Position numbers and translations under genes: made by a program. The notes under the pieces are model-generated. The model worked only from the letters and a program-made list of their open reading frames with translations. It was not told where the DNA came from and searched no databases. From Ichthyophis bannanicus (Eukaryota > Chordata > Amphibia > Gymnophiona > Ichthyophiidae), in contig CM066037.1 in the NCBI GenBank assembly GCA_033557465.1, positions 519,118,686 through 519,182,685 on the forward strand: 64,000 nt of DNA, written 5' to 3'. Below, piece by piece: positions 21,895-32,241 of the stretch; within the stretch, counting starts at the first letter, position 1, and every line of letters starts with the position of its first letter.

Positions 21895-23615
21895 CTCCTT
21901 AGGCATAGCCTCTCCGTCCCTGCTCTCCCAACCCTGCACAGGAGGTCAACTTACCCTGTTTGCCCACAGGTTGCCACTCATCACTGGGGACAGTTGGGTG
22001 TTAAGCATCATCCACAAGGGCTATATGCTACACTTCCAGCAGCTGCCTACTCCATACTTCCCAGGGGAGCCTCCAAGGCCTCCCCTCCACACAGATCTTC
22101 TCCTTCAGGAGCTCCAAGGTCTGTTGCGGGACAAGGCAGTGGAGCATGTGCCTCCCCACCTCCAAGGTCAGGGGTTCTACTCCAGGTACTTTCTCATACC
22201 AAAAAGAACCGGTGGCCTCAGGCCTATTCGCGACCTCAGAAATCTTAACAAGTTCCTAGAGAAAGAAAAATTCAAGATGCTTACTCTTGGAACCCTTCTG
22301 CCCTACCTCCAGCAGGGAGATTGGCTATGCTCCTTAGATTTAAAGGATGCGTACACTCAAATCCTCATTCATCCAGACCACAGAAAGTACCTCAGGTTCA
22401 TTGTGGGAGGAAACCATTATCAGTACAGAGTGCTGCCTTTCGGCCTCACCTCCGCCCCCAGAGTCTTTACCAAATGTCTGGCAGTGGTGGCGGCCTACCT
22501 GAGAAATCAGGGTATCTTTGTCTTCCCCTATCTGGACGACTGGCTCATCAGAGGGCAGACGTGCCAGGAGGTCAGGCAAGCCACCCGCCGAACTATTGCT
22601 CTTCTTCAACACCTGGGGTTTGTCATAAACTTCGCAAAGTCCTCTTTGCTCCCCTCCTAGAACTTGGAGTTCATAGGAGCAAGGCTGGACTCTCTGCTGG
22701 CAGAGGCTTTCATGCCAGAAGACAGAGCCCAAAGACTGATAAACTTGGCAAACCAGTTTCTCAGCAGGTCACTGGTCTCCGCCAGACTCTGCCTGAGGCT
22801 TCTTGGCCACATGGCTTCAACAGTACATATGACCCCCAATGCCCGGCTCCATATGAGGCCTGCACAGTGGTGCCTCAGAACTCAGTGGACACAAGCCACA
22901 GGGAGCCTCAGAGACAGAGTAAGGGTGTCCAGACCATTCCTGAACTCCCTCTGCTGGTGGCTGCACCCGCCCAACCTATTGCAAGGGGTGCCTTTTCAGA
23001 TTCCTGGGTTCACAGTGGTGTTGACCACAGATGCCTCCCTGCGAGGCTGGGCAGCACATTGTCTGGGCAAGTGCACCCAGGGCCTGTGGTTTCCCTGGGA
23101 GGCCACGCAGCAGATCAATCTACTGGAACTCAGGGCTATTCGCTTAGCCCTCAAGACTTTCTCTCAAACCCTGGCTCATCAGTCTGTCTTAGTTCAAACA
23201 GACAACTAAGTAGCCATGTTTTATGTGAACAAGCAAGGCGGCACTGGGTCCAGGCTCCTTTGTCAGGAGGCACTGGACCTTTGCTTGTTTGCTCTCAGGC
23301 ACAACATGTTCCTCAAGGCTGTGTATCTCCCTGGCCAGGAAAACTACCTGGCAGACAGGTTGAGCAGGATTCTGCAGCCCCACGAATGGCAGCTCCATCC
23401 CTTAGTGGTTCAGAAGATTTTCCTGAAATGGGGACTTCCATCCATAGATTTGTTTGCCAGTTCACTGAACAAACAGCTGCCAAGGTTCTGCTCCAGGCAA
23501 CCGCGTCCTCTGCGGCTAGCAGCAGATGCTTTTCTGATTTCCTGGTCCCAGGGCCTCCTGTATGCGTTTCCTCCCATGCCCCTGGTGGCCCGAACCCTAT
23601 TCAAAATTCTATAGG
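21895..23615 (+). pseudogene. DIRS alpha RT-RNase H-methyltransferase, three nonsense codons
   Basis: All motifs are present: FYSRYFLIPKRTGGLRPI, LPFGLTSAPRVFTKC, FPYLDDWLIR (RT active site, about 22527-22556), TTDASLRGWAAH and LLELRAIRLAL (RNase H), and the YAFPPMPLV methyltransferase-like motif. The frame is stopped at 22658 (TAG for CAG), 23207 (TAA for CAA in QTDNQ) and 23612. Sister copies have sense codons at these places, so they are post-insertion decay. Confidence 0.9.
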
Positions 23616-23787
23616 ACAAGGCCTCGGTCCTGCTGGTAGCTCCCAGATGGACGAGGCAGCCTTGGTTCCCACTTCTGCTTCAACTGGCAGTGGATCCCCC
23701 ACTGCCTATGGGGTTGCAGCCTGACCTTCTCTCTCAGGATCAAGTTTCCCTTCTGCACCCAAATCTCAGAGCTCTCAATTTGATGGC

Positions 23788-24843
23788 ATGGAGGCTGCAA
23801 GGGTAGTTTTGGCTCCCTGGGGCCTACCTCAGGAAGTTGAGGAGGTTGTCCTAGCCTCTAGAAAGCAGTCCACTAGGAAAACCTTTGCCCTGAAATGGAA
23901 AAGGTTTTCTGTGTGGTGTCAACTACGTACAGAAGATCCTTTCTCCTGTGCTGTACCAGTAGTGCTTCAGTACCTACTGCACTTATCCAATCAGGGACTT
24001 AAGTCCAATTCTGTTCGGGTCCACCTCTCAGCTCTAGCAGCTCACCACTCACTGGTGGAAGGACATTCTCTGTCGGTTCACCCCTTGGTGTCCAGGTTTC
24101 TCAGAGGCTTGCTCTTGCTAAAGCCTCCGATCCGTCCTCCAGCTCCTGAGTGGGAGTTGAATGTGGTCTTGCAGCAACTGACTCGCCCACCTTTTGAGCC
24201 GATGGCTACTTGTCCTCTCCGCTTCCTGTCCTGGAAGACACTCTTCTTGGTAGCCCTAACCTCGGCCAGGCGAGTGAGTGAGCTTCAGTCCCTGGTCTGT
24301 GACAGGCCTTGTACTCGCTTCTATAAGAACAGGGTAGTCCTTAGGACTCATTCAAAGTTCCTCCCAAAGGTTGTCTCCTCTTTCCACCTCAACCAAGAGG
24401 TGGTTCTTCCGACATTCTTCCCTAGGCCTCATGCAAACCAGGCTGAAGCAGTTCTGTATACCCTGGACTGTAGGAGGGCCTTATCCTTCTACCTTGACTG
24501 TACGCAGGGGCATAGAAGAGCTACTCAGCTCTTCATATCTTTTGACCCTAATAATTTGGGGTTAGCTGTGTCCAAGCGTACCTTGTCCATCTGGGTGGAT
24601 GACTGTTTCACCTGGGCTTACGGGGCGGCTGACCTTTCTTTGCAGGGTCGGGTCATGGCCCATCGTGTCAGGGCAATGGCTGCCTCAGTGGCTCATCTCC
24701 ACTCTGTACCGTTGGTAGACATCTGCAGGGCTGCAACTTGGTCCTCAAGCCAGACTTTTGCGGCCCATTACTGTCTGGAAAGGGAGTCCCGTAGGGACAG
24801 AGCTTTTGGCCAGGCAGCACTCCGGAATCTCTTCGAGGTTTAG
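23788..24843 (+). CDS. DIRS tyrosine recombinase, open (351 aa)
   Basis: This uninterrupted frame encodes a complete DIRS recombinase, the enzyme that inserts the circular DNA intermediate. The N-terminal core-binding domain (about residues 20-110) shows STRKTFALKWKRFSVWC and LKSNSVRVHLSALAAHH. The catalytic domain has Arg at about 160 (SARRVSELQ), HRVR at about 292-295, AATWSSSQTF, and the candidate nucleophile Tyr at about 328 (AHYCLE). It lies in the -1 frame relative to the RT frame, and the ATG at 23788 overlaps the end of that frame. It is the only open gene in an otherwise decayed copy. Confidence 0.88.
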   Translation: MEAARVVLAPWGLPQEVEEVVLASRKQSTRKTFALKWKRFSVWCQLRTEDPFSCAVPVVLQYLLHLSNQGLKSNSVRVHLSALAAHHSLVEGHSLSVHPLVSRFLRGLLLLKPPIRPPAPEWELNVVLQQLTRPPFEPMATCPLRFLSWKTLFLVALTSARRVSELQSLVCDRPCTRFYKNRVVLRTHSKFLPKVVSSFHLNQEVVLPTFFPRPHANQAEAVLYTLDCRRALSFYLDCTQGHRRATQLFISFDPNNLGLAVSKRTLSIWVDDCFTWAYGAADLSLQGRVMAHRVRAMAASVAHLHSVPLVDICRAATWSSSQTFAAHYCLERESRRDRAFGQAALRNLFEV

Positions 24844-24978
24844 GCAACTCCTGCCCTCCAGCCCTCCGTTGGGCTACCAGTGGAGGTTCTTTCAGTGAAA
24901 AGCCTTTCTTTGATGCTGGGACTAGAGGCAGTTCTCTTGTTCAGCTTGGGTTCCTGGTAGTCCAGAGCTAGGGAGTCA

Positions 24979-25328
24979 CCCATATGTGAGGACTGACTTC
25001 CTGCATGGTCCTGGAGAAAGAGTAGTTACTCACCTGTAACAGGTGTTCACCAGGTGCAGCAGGAATCAGTCCTCACAACCCTCCCTCCTCCCCTGGGAGT
25101 TGCAACTGTATATAGTTAGTTTTACATTTTTGTGTGCTGTGTTTAGCTATGTCATTTGACTGAGCAAGATGGCACCTTTAGGCGGGAAGGGGACCGCGCA
25201 TGCGTGCCTGCATTCCCAAAGGCTTTCATAGGCTCCGCAAGGGCTCCATCGGCGTCGATGTCACCCATATGTGAGGACTGATTCCTGCTGCTCCTGGAGA
25301 ACACCTGTTACAGGTGAGTAACTACTCT
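24979..25328 (+). repeat. ICR and right ITR of DIRS copy 2
   Basis: The ICR (24979-25080) joins the complements of both ends at GGTCCTGGAGAAAGAGTAGT. The right ITR (about 25165-25328) is inverted relative to 19562-19730 and ends with the right-only extension CACCTGTTACAGGTGAGTAA. Confidence 0.88.
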
Positions 25329-25452
25329 ATTTGGTTTTCATTTCATTTTCATTTGTATACCGCTACTTCCAGCGATCAGTAGCGGTTTACTTTGCACAGC
25401 AACTTGTCCAAACCTTTTTTAAACCCAGCTACACTAACAGCCTTTACTACTA
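25329..25452 (-). repeat. CR1-type LINE 3' end (minus strand)
   Basis: On the minus strand this reads [15 protein letters not shown], the C-terminus of CR1-type polymerases (compare [15 protein letters not shown] at 43310-43350), then a stop and a short 3' region. A hairpin CCGCTACT/AGTAGCGG lies at 25360-25385. The tail ends in ATGAAAATGAAATGAAAA. It is strongly 5'-truncated. Confidence 0.8.
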
Positions 25453-25730
25453 ATACTGCTGCCATACGAGTGGTCCCTCCACTTATACCAGCTTGCTCGA
25501 GTATTTCAAATCTGGGGAACACCAGATATAGACCTCTTTGCAAGTCCACAAAATGCCAAACTTCCCTGATTCTGTTCCAGAATCCCAGCTCACAACTGTC
25601 AGGCAAGAGATGCTTTCCTACCCCACTGGGGTCAGGACTTCCTCTATGCCTTCCCACCCATTCCCCTCATTCCCAAAACTTTATTAAAGTTCAGAGAGAC
25701 AGAGGTCATATGATACTCATAGCTCCACGT
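25453..25730 (+). pseudogene. DIRS beta methyltransferase-like piece
   Basis: This aligns with 63290-63560 of the beta copy at the window end: GTPDIDLFASP-like sequence, an ARDAFLPHWGQDFLYAFPP-type motif block and ending in CATAGCTCCACGT, where a hAT element interrupts it. The frame is damaged. It starts without a left end and belongs to the beta element continued at 26081, 27733 and 33885. Confidence 0.82.
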
Positions 25731-26080
25731 CACTGTTCCCTCTAAGCTGTGCGCGTGTGCGCGCGCACACACCTCGCCGAGTGAGCGCACATACATTACA
25801 ACAGAGCGCACAAAAATTACAGCTCTGATTCTGATAGAAAACAACACAGACGTCTTAAAATTTAAAAGTTATGATTGTAATTACTAGAAATTTCCCACTT
25901 CATTTAGTAATCATCTATTTTCATTGAATTTGATTAAAATCAATGTGGTTTACATACTGTATTCTGTATATAACTCCGAGTGTCATTATGTGGCGCACAA
26001 AAATTTAACCTTCCTTCAAAAGCTGCACACGGCTAATATTTTATGCGCACACAGCCTACAGAAAATTAGAGGGAACATTG
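25731..26080. mobile_element. hAT-type MITE, 350 bp
   Basis: The ends form a terminal inverted repeat: CACTGTTCCCTCTAA at the left and TTAGAGGGAACATTG at the right, 14 of 15 positions matching. It is flanked by a perfect 8-base duplication CTCCACGT (25723-25730 and 26081-26088), the length typical of hAT transposons. The interior has alternating GTGCGC sequence and no coding capacity, so it depends on an outside transposase. It sits in a beta DIRS coding region. Confidence 0.92.
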
Positions 26081-26370
26081 CTCCACGTTGGCCACGACAA
26101 ACGTGGTATCCTCTTCTTCTGCGTCTCTCTCAAACCACTTCTCTGGAGTTGGGGAACACTCCAGATCTTCTGTCTCAGGAGGACGGATGCTTACTGTATC
26201 CCAATCCCCAGTCCCTACATCTCAGGGCCTGGTTACTGAAAGCCTAGAATTCCAGGATATTAACCTTTCTCAACAAGTAAAGGATATCCTTCTGGCTTCC
26301 AGAAAACCTTCCACAAGACGTTCCTACGCTTTTAAATGGAAAAGGTTCTCTGTCTGATGTTCACAAAAGG
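26081..26370 (+). pseudogene. DIRS beta polymerase end and recombinase start
   Basis: After the MITE the beta sequence resumes with the polymerase C-terminus and the recombinase N-terminus (VKDILLASRKPSTRRSYAFKWKRFSV). A TGA at 26356-26358 replaces the Trp codon of the FSVWC motif. An L2 LINE interrupts the gene at 26371. Confidence 0.85.
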
Positions 26371-27732
26371 GACTTTATTTATTTTATTTATTTATTTATA
26401 AATTTCTTCTATACCGCCCCTTCCAGAGACCAAGGGTGGTTTACATGGAACAGTTAACAATTTTGTATACTTCAGTATACTTTACATAGAATAGTGTTTA
26501 AACTATGTACAGGTAAGATTACATGGAACATTAACTGAACTAAATTACAGGAACTATTTACAAGGCGCAGTAAAACAACAGTTTGCATAAGACATTTGCA
26601 GTGAGTAAATGGATAGTAATGAGAGAATTATTTACGTTAATCATTTGTTCTGTCTTGAGTCCTGTGGGGGTGTTTCGGTGGATGTTGGGGGGAAGTTTTC
26701 TGTTGTTGGGGGATTTCAAAGTGGATTGTGAAGAGGTAGGTTTTGAGTTCTTTTTTGAATTGATGTATGTCTTTTATCAATCGTAGAGTTAGTGGAAGTT
26801 TGTTCCAGAGGGTGGGTGCGGCAAAGGAGAAGGCCCTAGTGCTTGTGGTTGTCTTTGTTTTTCTGATAGTTGTATTTATGGTGAGAGAGTGGGTTGCATT
26901 TCGTCTGCGCGTTCTTGTTCTTGATGGGGGGTGTAGTAGGGTGGATAGGTGTGAGGGGGAAATGTCATTAAGGAGTTTGAAGGTTGTTAGTAGGATTTTA
27001 TATTTTATGCGGCTATTTATGGGGAGCCAATGCAGATCTAACAATATTGGAGTCACGTGATCGGTTAGTCTAGCTTTAGTGATCATCTTGGCACATATGT
27101 TCTGAGCTCTTTGTAGTAGGTAGATGCTTTTCAGTGGTAGACCAATTAGGAGACTATTATAGTAGTTGAAATGGGGGGTGATGAGAGTATTGACTACTGA
27201 TCTAAAATCATGAGTGTCAAGGAGGGGTCTTAGGTGTTGTATTGTCTTAAGTTTGAAGAATATTGTTTTTACTGTCTGTTTTATGTGTGGAAGCATGGTG
27301 AGTGAGTGGTCTAATATTACTCCTAGGTATTTTACCTCTTTTTTAACAGGTATAGTTTGTTTATTGTGATTGCTGTTGGGTAGGTGTCATCAGCGACAGG
27401 CTTTCTCGTTATAAACATTGCTTCGGTTTTTTTAAAGTTGATGCTGAGGTGGTTAGTTTCAAACCATGTGGTGGCCTCACTCATGCATTCAGATAAATTG
27501 TCATATTTAGGGTTGTTAGTATTTATAGGGATGGCGAGCATGATGTCGTCGGCATATATAAAATGGTTAATTTTGTGTTTTTTGAAGATATTTGTAATGG
27601 GCTGTAGGTATAAGTTGAAGAGTAGGGCAGAGAGGGCTGAGCCTTGTGGAATTCCCTGACCTTGGGGAAAAGTTTCTGAAGTGTCTTGGCCTAATTGAAC
27701 ACATATTAGTCTGTGTGAGATGTATGACTTTA
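26371..27732 (-). pseudogene. L2-clade LINE, 5'-truncated (minus strand)
   Basis: On the minus strand the frame 27805-27332 has the RT core (GIPQGSALSALLFNLYLQP, HFIYADDIMLA) and 27296-26637 the C-terminal part (LHWLPINSRIKYKILLTTFK, RAFSFAAPTLWNKLPLTLR), both L2-clade signatures. A frame change separates them. The 3' tail (26378-26440) has a hairpin CCGCCCCTT/AAGGGTGG and ends in (AAAT)n. GACTTTA occurs at 26371-26377 and 27726-27732 as a 7-base target duplication, placing the insertion in the recombinase gene of a beta DIRS element. Confidence 0.9.
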
Positions 27733-27927
27733 ACCCCCTTTTGGTACCTGTAGAGTCACTGCTGGAGTATCTCCTCCAATTATCAACTTCTGGTCTAAAG
27801 ACCAATTCAGTGAGAGTCCATCTTAGTGCTATTGCTGCTCTTCATAAACCTTTCGATGGACAACCTATTTCCTCTCATCCACTTGTATCAAGATTTATGA
27901 GAGGCCTATTCTTAACAAAACCTCCTT
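27733..27927 (+). pseudogene. DIRS beta recombinase, second piece
   Basis: This continues the core-binding domain (SLLEYLLQLSTSGLKTNSVRV, HLSAIAALHKPFDGQPISSH) up to LTKPP. It aligns with 63880-64000 of the downstream beta copy. The left terminus of a delta DIRS element follows. Joining 27920 to 33885 gives an uninterrupted KPPFKPP in the same frame. Confidence 0.88.
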
Positions 27928-28100
27928 CCTTGTCGTCCCTTTAGTCTAGTCCCGGACATCTGGGTTCTAAGCACCTCCTCCCGCAGCCTTGGAGACTGAG
28001 CCCGTCACTCTTTTTAACGTAACCAGTATAAGTAGAAGTGGAACCGCCTCCCTACTCCAGTAAGCTCAGTCTCCAAGGCAGCTGAAGGAGGTGTGAGCCA
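27928..28100 (+). repeat. Left ITR of DIRS delta element
   Basis: TTTAGTCTAGTCCCGGACAT and the following sequence to CTCCAAGGC are inverted at 33720-33840. The first 11 or so bases differ from the right end. Non-coding leader DNA with A-runs follows to 28911. Confidence 0.9.
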
Positions 28101-28911
28101 CAGAGGGGCTCACTAGAGGAATTAGTTAGGGAATTTCTTGTTTGCTTTAAAAAAAACCAAAAAAAAACCCCAAAGGGACATCAAAGCAATTTAAGATCTA
28201 GGAGATTGCTTGGCATACCGTTTTTTCAGGGTGCTGGGCATCAGCAGCGAAAGGGCAGCGGATTTCTCCTGTTCCTGCCTTCGCTAGTTTCCGGGCCCGA
28301 GATTTGTGTTGACCGGAGGACAGCTGCGATCTCCTAGTCTACTTGCTCCCCCTCTCTCCCCCCCTCCCTGGAGGTACTGTGCTCAGGGGGGAGTGTCTGT
28401 TGGGGCTTCCGTCTCCCGAACCCGTAGAGCGGGTGAGGAGGCGTTGAGGGAGAGCGTGCGCGGCGGAGGCGGCGGCGGCAAACTTCGCTGACGCGGCGGA
28501 GCTTCTGCAGCCAGAGGATCGCTGGTCTCTGGCGCGGTAGGACCTGCGCCAGGCGTACGGAGGTGCAGTGAGTGCCCGGAAGGGCTAAATGGCTGTTTTT
28601 GGGGCCTCAGAGCGTGGCTGGCCTGAGGGGCAAAAAGCGCGGCAAATTCCTGCAGCTGGCATGTGCGGCGCGCAGGCTGCATGCATGCCGGGTTTTTCGG
28701 CGGGAAGCGCGGCGGGGCCTGTGAGTTGTTTTAGGCGGGCTCGCGGCGCTGTGGAGGCCTTCTCCCCCCCCCCCCTCTGTTGTAACCTACTTTGATTAGG
28801 TTTGCACAGGACTTTTCCTAGTCTTCCGTAGGGGAGAGCTTGTGTTTCAGAAGACTTCTGCTAAGGACGGAAGTTCTTTTTCTGCTCCTGCTGGGGGGAA
28901 AGTTTGGCCGT

Positions 28912-30338
28912 ATGCCGTCCAGGCCCCAGTGTGTTATCTGTGGGGTCAAACGAGCTTCTCTGTCGGATGCCGGAGTCTGTAAGGGCTGCGAGTTGGAGGT
29001 GGAGCCCCCGGCCGTTGAGACAGCGGGTGCGGGACCAGGGGAGGAGGCGGCGGGCTCTCCTGAGCCGCTCTCTCCAGCAGGTCCTTCGTCGGGGCCTTCC
29101 CAGGGGGCCCTCTGTGTCGGCGGAGCCCTCCACATCCCTTCAGGGCTTACAGGGAGGGCTGGCGCAGATTTTCTCTAAGGATTTTCTTTCCGTGTTGCAA
29201 CAGGCCCTGGGAGGTACGCAGGGCCCTACGGTGCTGGGGAGTAGCCTGAAACGGCATGGAGCTCGGGCTGCGAGCGCGGAAGATACCCCTCCTAAGCGTG
29301 CTAGATTAGCTGCGGGGGTTGCAGAAGAGGTCTCCGACAGTCAGGATTCGGAGCTGGATATGGAGCTAGAGGACGGCGAGATTGCTGAGCAGGAGGACAA
29401 GGCTCGGGTAGTTCGAGTCTTCCGCCGGGAGGAGCTGGCGGCTCTTATTTCCGAAACGCTGAAGGCTCTTAATATGCCGGTAGCGGAGAGTTTGCCGGAC
29501 TCCTCCTTGGAAGACCCGTTGCTTCAGGCGACGCGCCAGTCCCACAAGGTGTTTCCGCTGCACAGGATATTTAAGGAAATGATTCAGGAGCAATGGGACT
29601 CGCCGGAGGCTGGTCTCAAGGGTTCCAGAGTGATGGCTAGATTGTATCCCTTGCAGGAGCAGGATAGGGACCTTTTTAAGTCTCCTAGTGTAGATGCAGC
29701 AGTCTCGGCGGTTACCAAGAAGACCACGATTCCAGTGGAAGGCAGTGCGGCCCTTAAGGATGCTCAGGACCGGTGGCTCGATACGCTGTTAAAGCAGGTG
29801 TTTGAGGTCAACGCCATCTCCTTGCAAGCTGCCCTTTGTGGGGCCTGGGTAGCTAGAGGGTGTCTCCGTTGGGCTCAACGGTTGTCGAGGGGTCGGGAGA
29901 CCGAGATGGCGGAGGAAGCGTCCCGGCTTGAGTCGGGAGCGGCCTATTTGGCAGATGGGCAGTATGACCTTATTCGTGGCCTGGCGAAGAGTATGGCGTC
30001 CGTGGTGGCGGTGCGGCGATATCTCTGGTTGCGAAATTGGGCGGCAGACGGAGCCTCCAAAGCTAGGCTGAGGAAGCTTCCTTTTCGGGGCAAGCTTCTT
30101 TTCGGAGAGGATTTAGACAAGTTGGTGAAAGACCTCGGGGAGTCTAAAGGAGGTCGACTGTAGGCCACTTACGCCTTCCAGGAGTCAGCAGAGAGCGTTT
30201 CGTAGATTTCGAGCGCCTCGCTTCGGTCAATTTCAGCGAGGCCGGTTTCCGTACAGGTCTCAGGCCTTTCGAGGGTTTCGGGGTGCAGGAAGAGGTTTTG
30301 GAGCCTCCTCCTCCTCGGCCCTCAAGAAGCCGCAATGA
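28912..30338 (+). pseudogene. DIRS delta gag with two frame lesions
   Basis: The ATG at 28912 opens MPSRPQCVICG...GVCKGC, a four-Cys cluster matching the intact gag at 48271. The frame shifts by one near the CCCAGGGGGCCC run at about 29095-29110. The main body is then open (AQIFSKDFLSVLQQALGG, an acidic stretch, RVFRREELAALISETLKALN, VDAAVSAVTKKTTIPVEGSAAL, FGEDLDKLVKDLGESKGGRL) to TAG at 30161-30163. A second shift leaves the Arg/Phe/Gly-rich tail (RGFRGAGRGFG) in another frame, ending TGA at 30336-30338. In the sister copy all of this is one frame of 495 residues. Confidence 0.88.
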
Positions 30339-32241
30339 AGTCAGGGGGATCCGGGCAGAGGTAGTAGCCGTAGGAGGGCGGCTACGGCGGTTCTATCCTG
30401 CCTGGGTCCAAATCACGTCGGATCGATGGGTTCTGGAGGTTATAAGGGAAGGGTATGCCTTAGAGCTTCATCGACCCGTTCCGGAGTCCTTTGTGCAGTC
30501 TCCTTGCAGGACGGAGCCCAAGCGGCGGGCGATGCGGGAGACTGTACAAAGGATGCAAAGTCTGAACGCGGTGGTGCCGGTTCCGCCCGCCCAGTACGGT
30601 TGCGGTCGGTACTCGATCTATTTTGTGGTGCCCAAAAAGGAAGGATCTTGGAGGCCGAATCTGGATCTCAAAGGGGTCAACCGGTGCCTCCGAGTGGCTC
30701 ATTTTCGCATGGAAACCTTGCGGTCCGTCATCGTGGCCGTGCGGCAAGGAGAGTTTCTTACCTCTCTGGACCTCTCCAAAGCGTATCTGCACATTCCCAT
30801 TCGCGTAGAGCATCAACAGTACCTGCGGTTTGCGGTTCCGATGGGGCATTTTCAGTTCCAGGCGTTACCGTTCGGTTTGGCGACGGCTCTGCGTATTTTT
30901 ACCAAAGTGATGGTGGTGGTAGCGGCGGCGTTGCGCAGAGAAGGAGTGTTGGTGCACCCTTACCTCGACGACTGGTTAATTCGAGCAAAGTCGAGGGACG
31001 AGAGCACGGAGGCCACTCGGCGAGTAGTGCTCTTTCTCCAAAGCTTGGGTTGGGTGGTCAACGTGGCAAAGAGCAAGTTGACTCCGACTCAGGAGCTGGA
31101 ATATCTCGGAGCTCGCTTCGACACAGCTTCGGGCAGAGTGTTTCTTCCACAAGCCAAGGCTCAGAGGCTACGCCGCCTGGTGCGAGAATTTCTGCAGAGG
31201 CCGGCGCCTTCCGCGTGGCATTACTTGCAGCTTTTAGGGACCATGGCGGCCACGTTGGAACTAGTGCCCTGGGCCAGGGCTCACATGCGACCATTGCAGG
31301 CGGCTCTGCTCCGGAGGTGGTCCAATCAGTCCGATCCGTTGTCGCGCAGGTTGGATTGTCCGGGATCGGTGCGTCTCTCTCTTCAGTGGTGGCTGGATCC
31401 CAAGAATCTCGAGAGGGGCATGCCGTTGGAGTCCCCGGATTGGCAGCCCCTGACGACGGACGCCAGTCTTTACGGCTGGGGAGCCCACTTCGAGCGGCAG
31501 TATGCTCAGGGTCAGTGGTCGGAACAGGAAAAGCGTTGGTCGATCAACCGGTTGGAGCTCCGAGCAGTTTTACTGGCGTTGCCGGCCTTCCAGCCCCAGG
31601 TGCAGGGCAGGGCGATTCGAGTCCTGTCGGACAACGCCACGGCCGTGGCGTACGTCAATCGGCAAGGGGGCACCGGCAGTGTGGCTCTGGAGGCAGAGGC
31701 GGAAGAGCTTCTCGTATGGGCCAAACGAAATCTAGAGGCGCTGTCGGCAGGACATGTTGCCGGCGTGGAGAACGTGACGGCCGATTACTTGAGTCGGAAT
31801 GCAGTGGACCCGGGGGAGTGGGTCCTCAATCAGGAGGTCTTCGAGATGATAGTGGAGCGCTGGGGTCTTCCGGTAATGGATCTGATGGCCACCTTTGCGT
31901 CCGCGAAGGTGGAGCGGTTTTTCAGCAGACGGCGAGAGCGGATGTCCGAGGGATTGGATGCACTGTTGCAGGGGTGGCCGGCGGGGCAACTCCTCTACGT
32001 GTTCCCTCCTTGGGCCTTGATAGGTCGCTTGGTTCAGAGGATCGAGAAGCACAAGGGCCTCGTGGTTCTCGTGGCGCCGGATTGGCCAAGGCGGCTGTGG
32101 TATGCCGACCTGGTACGCCTTCTAGTGGACGCCCCGTGGCGGCTACCGTACCGGGAGGATCTGTTGGAACAGGGTCCCTTAGTGATGCCTCAGGTGGATC
32201 GGTTCTCTCTTACGGCTTGGCTCTTGAAAGGGCATGGTTAA
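30283..32241 (+). CDS. DIRS RT-RNase H-methyltransferase-like polyprotein (652 aa)
   Basis: This open frame encodes the replication enzyme of the element. RT: GRYSIYFVVPKKEGSWRPNL, SLDLSKAYLHIPI, LPFGLATALRIFTKVM and the active site HPYLDDWLIR (about residue 227). RNase H: TTDASLYGWGAHF (about 391), NRLELRAVLLAL (about 424), LSDNATAVAYVNRQGGTGS (about 448) and HVAGVENVTADYLSR (about 495); the acidic residues and His are all there. A C-terminal module with MDLMATFASAKVERFFSRR, LYVFPPWALIG (about 573) and VAPDWPRRLWY resembles Dam-type adenine methyltransferases. The frame ends in GHG-TAA, whose last base begins the recombinase ATG. The start is uncertain; the first Met overlaps the end of gag. 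Confidence 0.93.
   Translation: MQEEVLEPPPPRPSRSRNEVRGIRAEVVAVGGRLRRFYPAWVQITSDRWVLEVIREGYALELHRPVPESFVQSPCRTEPKRRAMRETVQRMQSLNAVVPVPPAQYGCGRYSIYFVVPKKEGSWRPNLDLKGVNRCLRVAHFRMETLRSVIVAVRQGEFLTSLDLSKAYLHIPIRVEHQQYLRFAVPMGHFQFQALPFGLATALRIFTKVMVVVAAALRREGVLVHPYLDDWLIRAKSRDESTEATRRVVLFLQSLGWVVNVAKSKLTPTQELEYLGARFDTASGRVFLPQAKAQRLRRLVREFLQRPAPSAWHYLQLLGTMAATLELVPWARAHMRPLQAALLRRWSNQSDPLSRRLDCPGSVRLSLQWWLDPKNLERGMPLESPDWQPLTTDASLYGWGAHFERQYAQGQWSEQEKRWSINRLELRAVLLALPAFQPQVQGRAIRVLSDNATAVAYVNRQGGTGSVALEAEAEELLVWAKRNLEALSAGHVAGVENVTADYLSRNAVDPGEWVLNQEVFEMIVERWGLPVMDLMATFASAKVERFFSRRRERMSEGLDALLQGWPAGQLLYVFPPWALIGRLVQRIEKHKGLVVLVAPDWPRRLWYADLVRLLVDAPWRLPYREDLLEQGPLVMPQVDRFSLTAWLLKGHG

Larger units (their letters stand above)
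19562..25328 (+). mobile_element. DIRS alpha element, full length (copy 2)
   Basis: Complete from TTTCTCCAGGACAAAGCAGG at the left to GAGTAACTACTCT at the right, 5.77 kb. Order: left ITR (19562-19730), gag (19970-21894), RT-RNase H-methyltransferase (about 21895-23615), recombinase (23788-24843), ICR (24979-25080), right ITR (about 25165-25328). Gag and RT carry stops and frameshifts while the recombinase is open. It was inserted into a beta gag fragment on its left; the right flank is a CR1 tail, so the two flanks do not match and a rearrangement has occurred. Confidence 0.95.

Noticed and set aside
30426..32240. Long open frame overlapping the delta RT gene, as a separate protein gene
   Set aside because: It is in frame with the recombinase, but the part opposite RT has no recognisable domain and is Ser/Gly/Arg-rich, as expected from GC-rich codons of the RT gene. 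The beta family lacks it. I report it as an observation, not as a gene.
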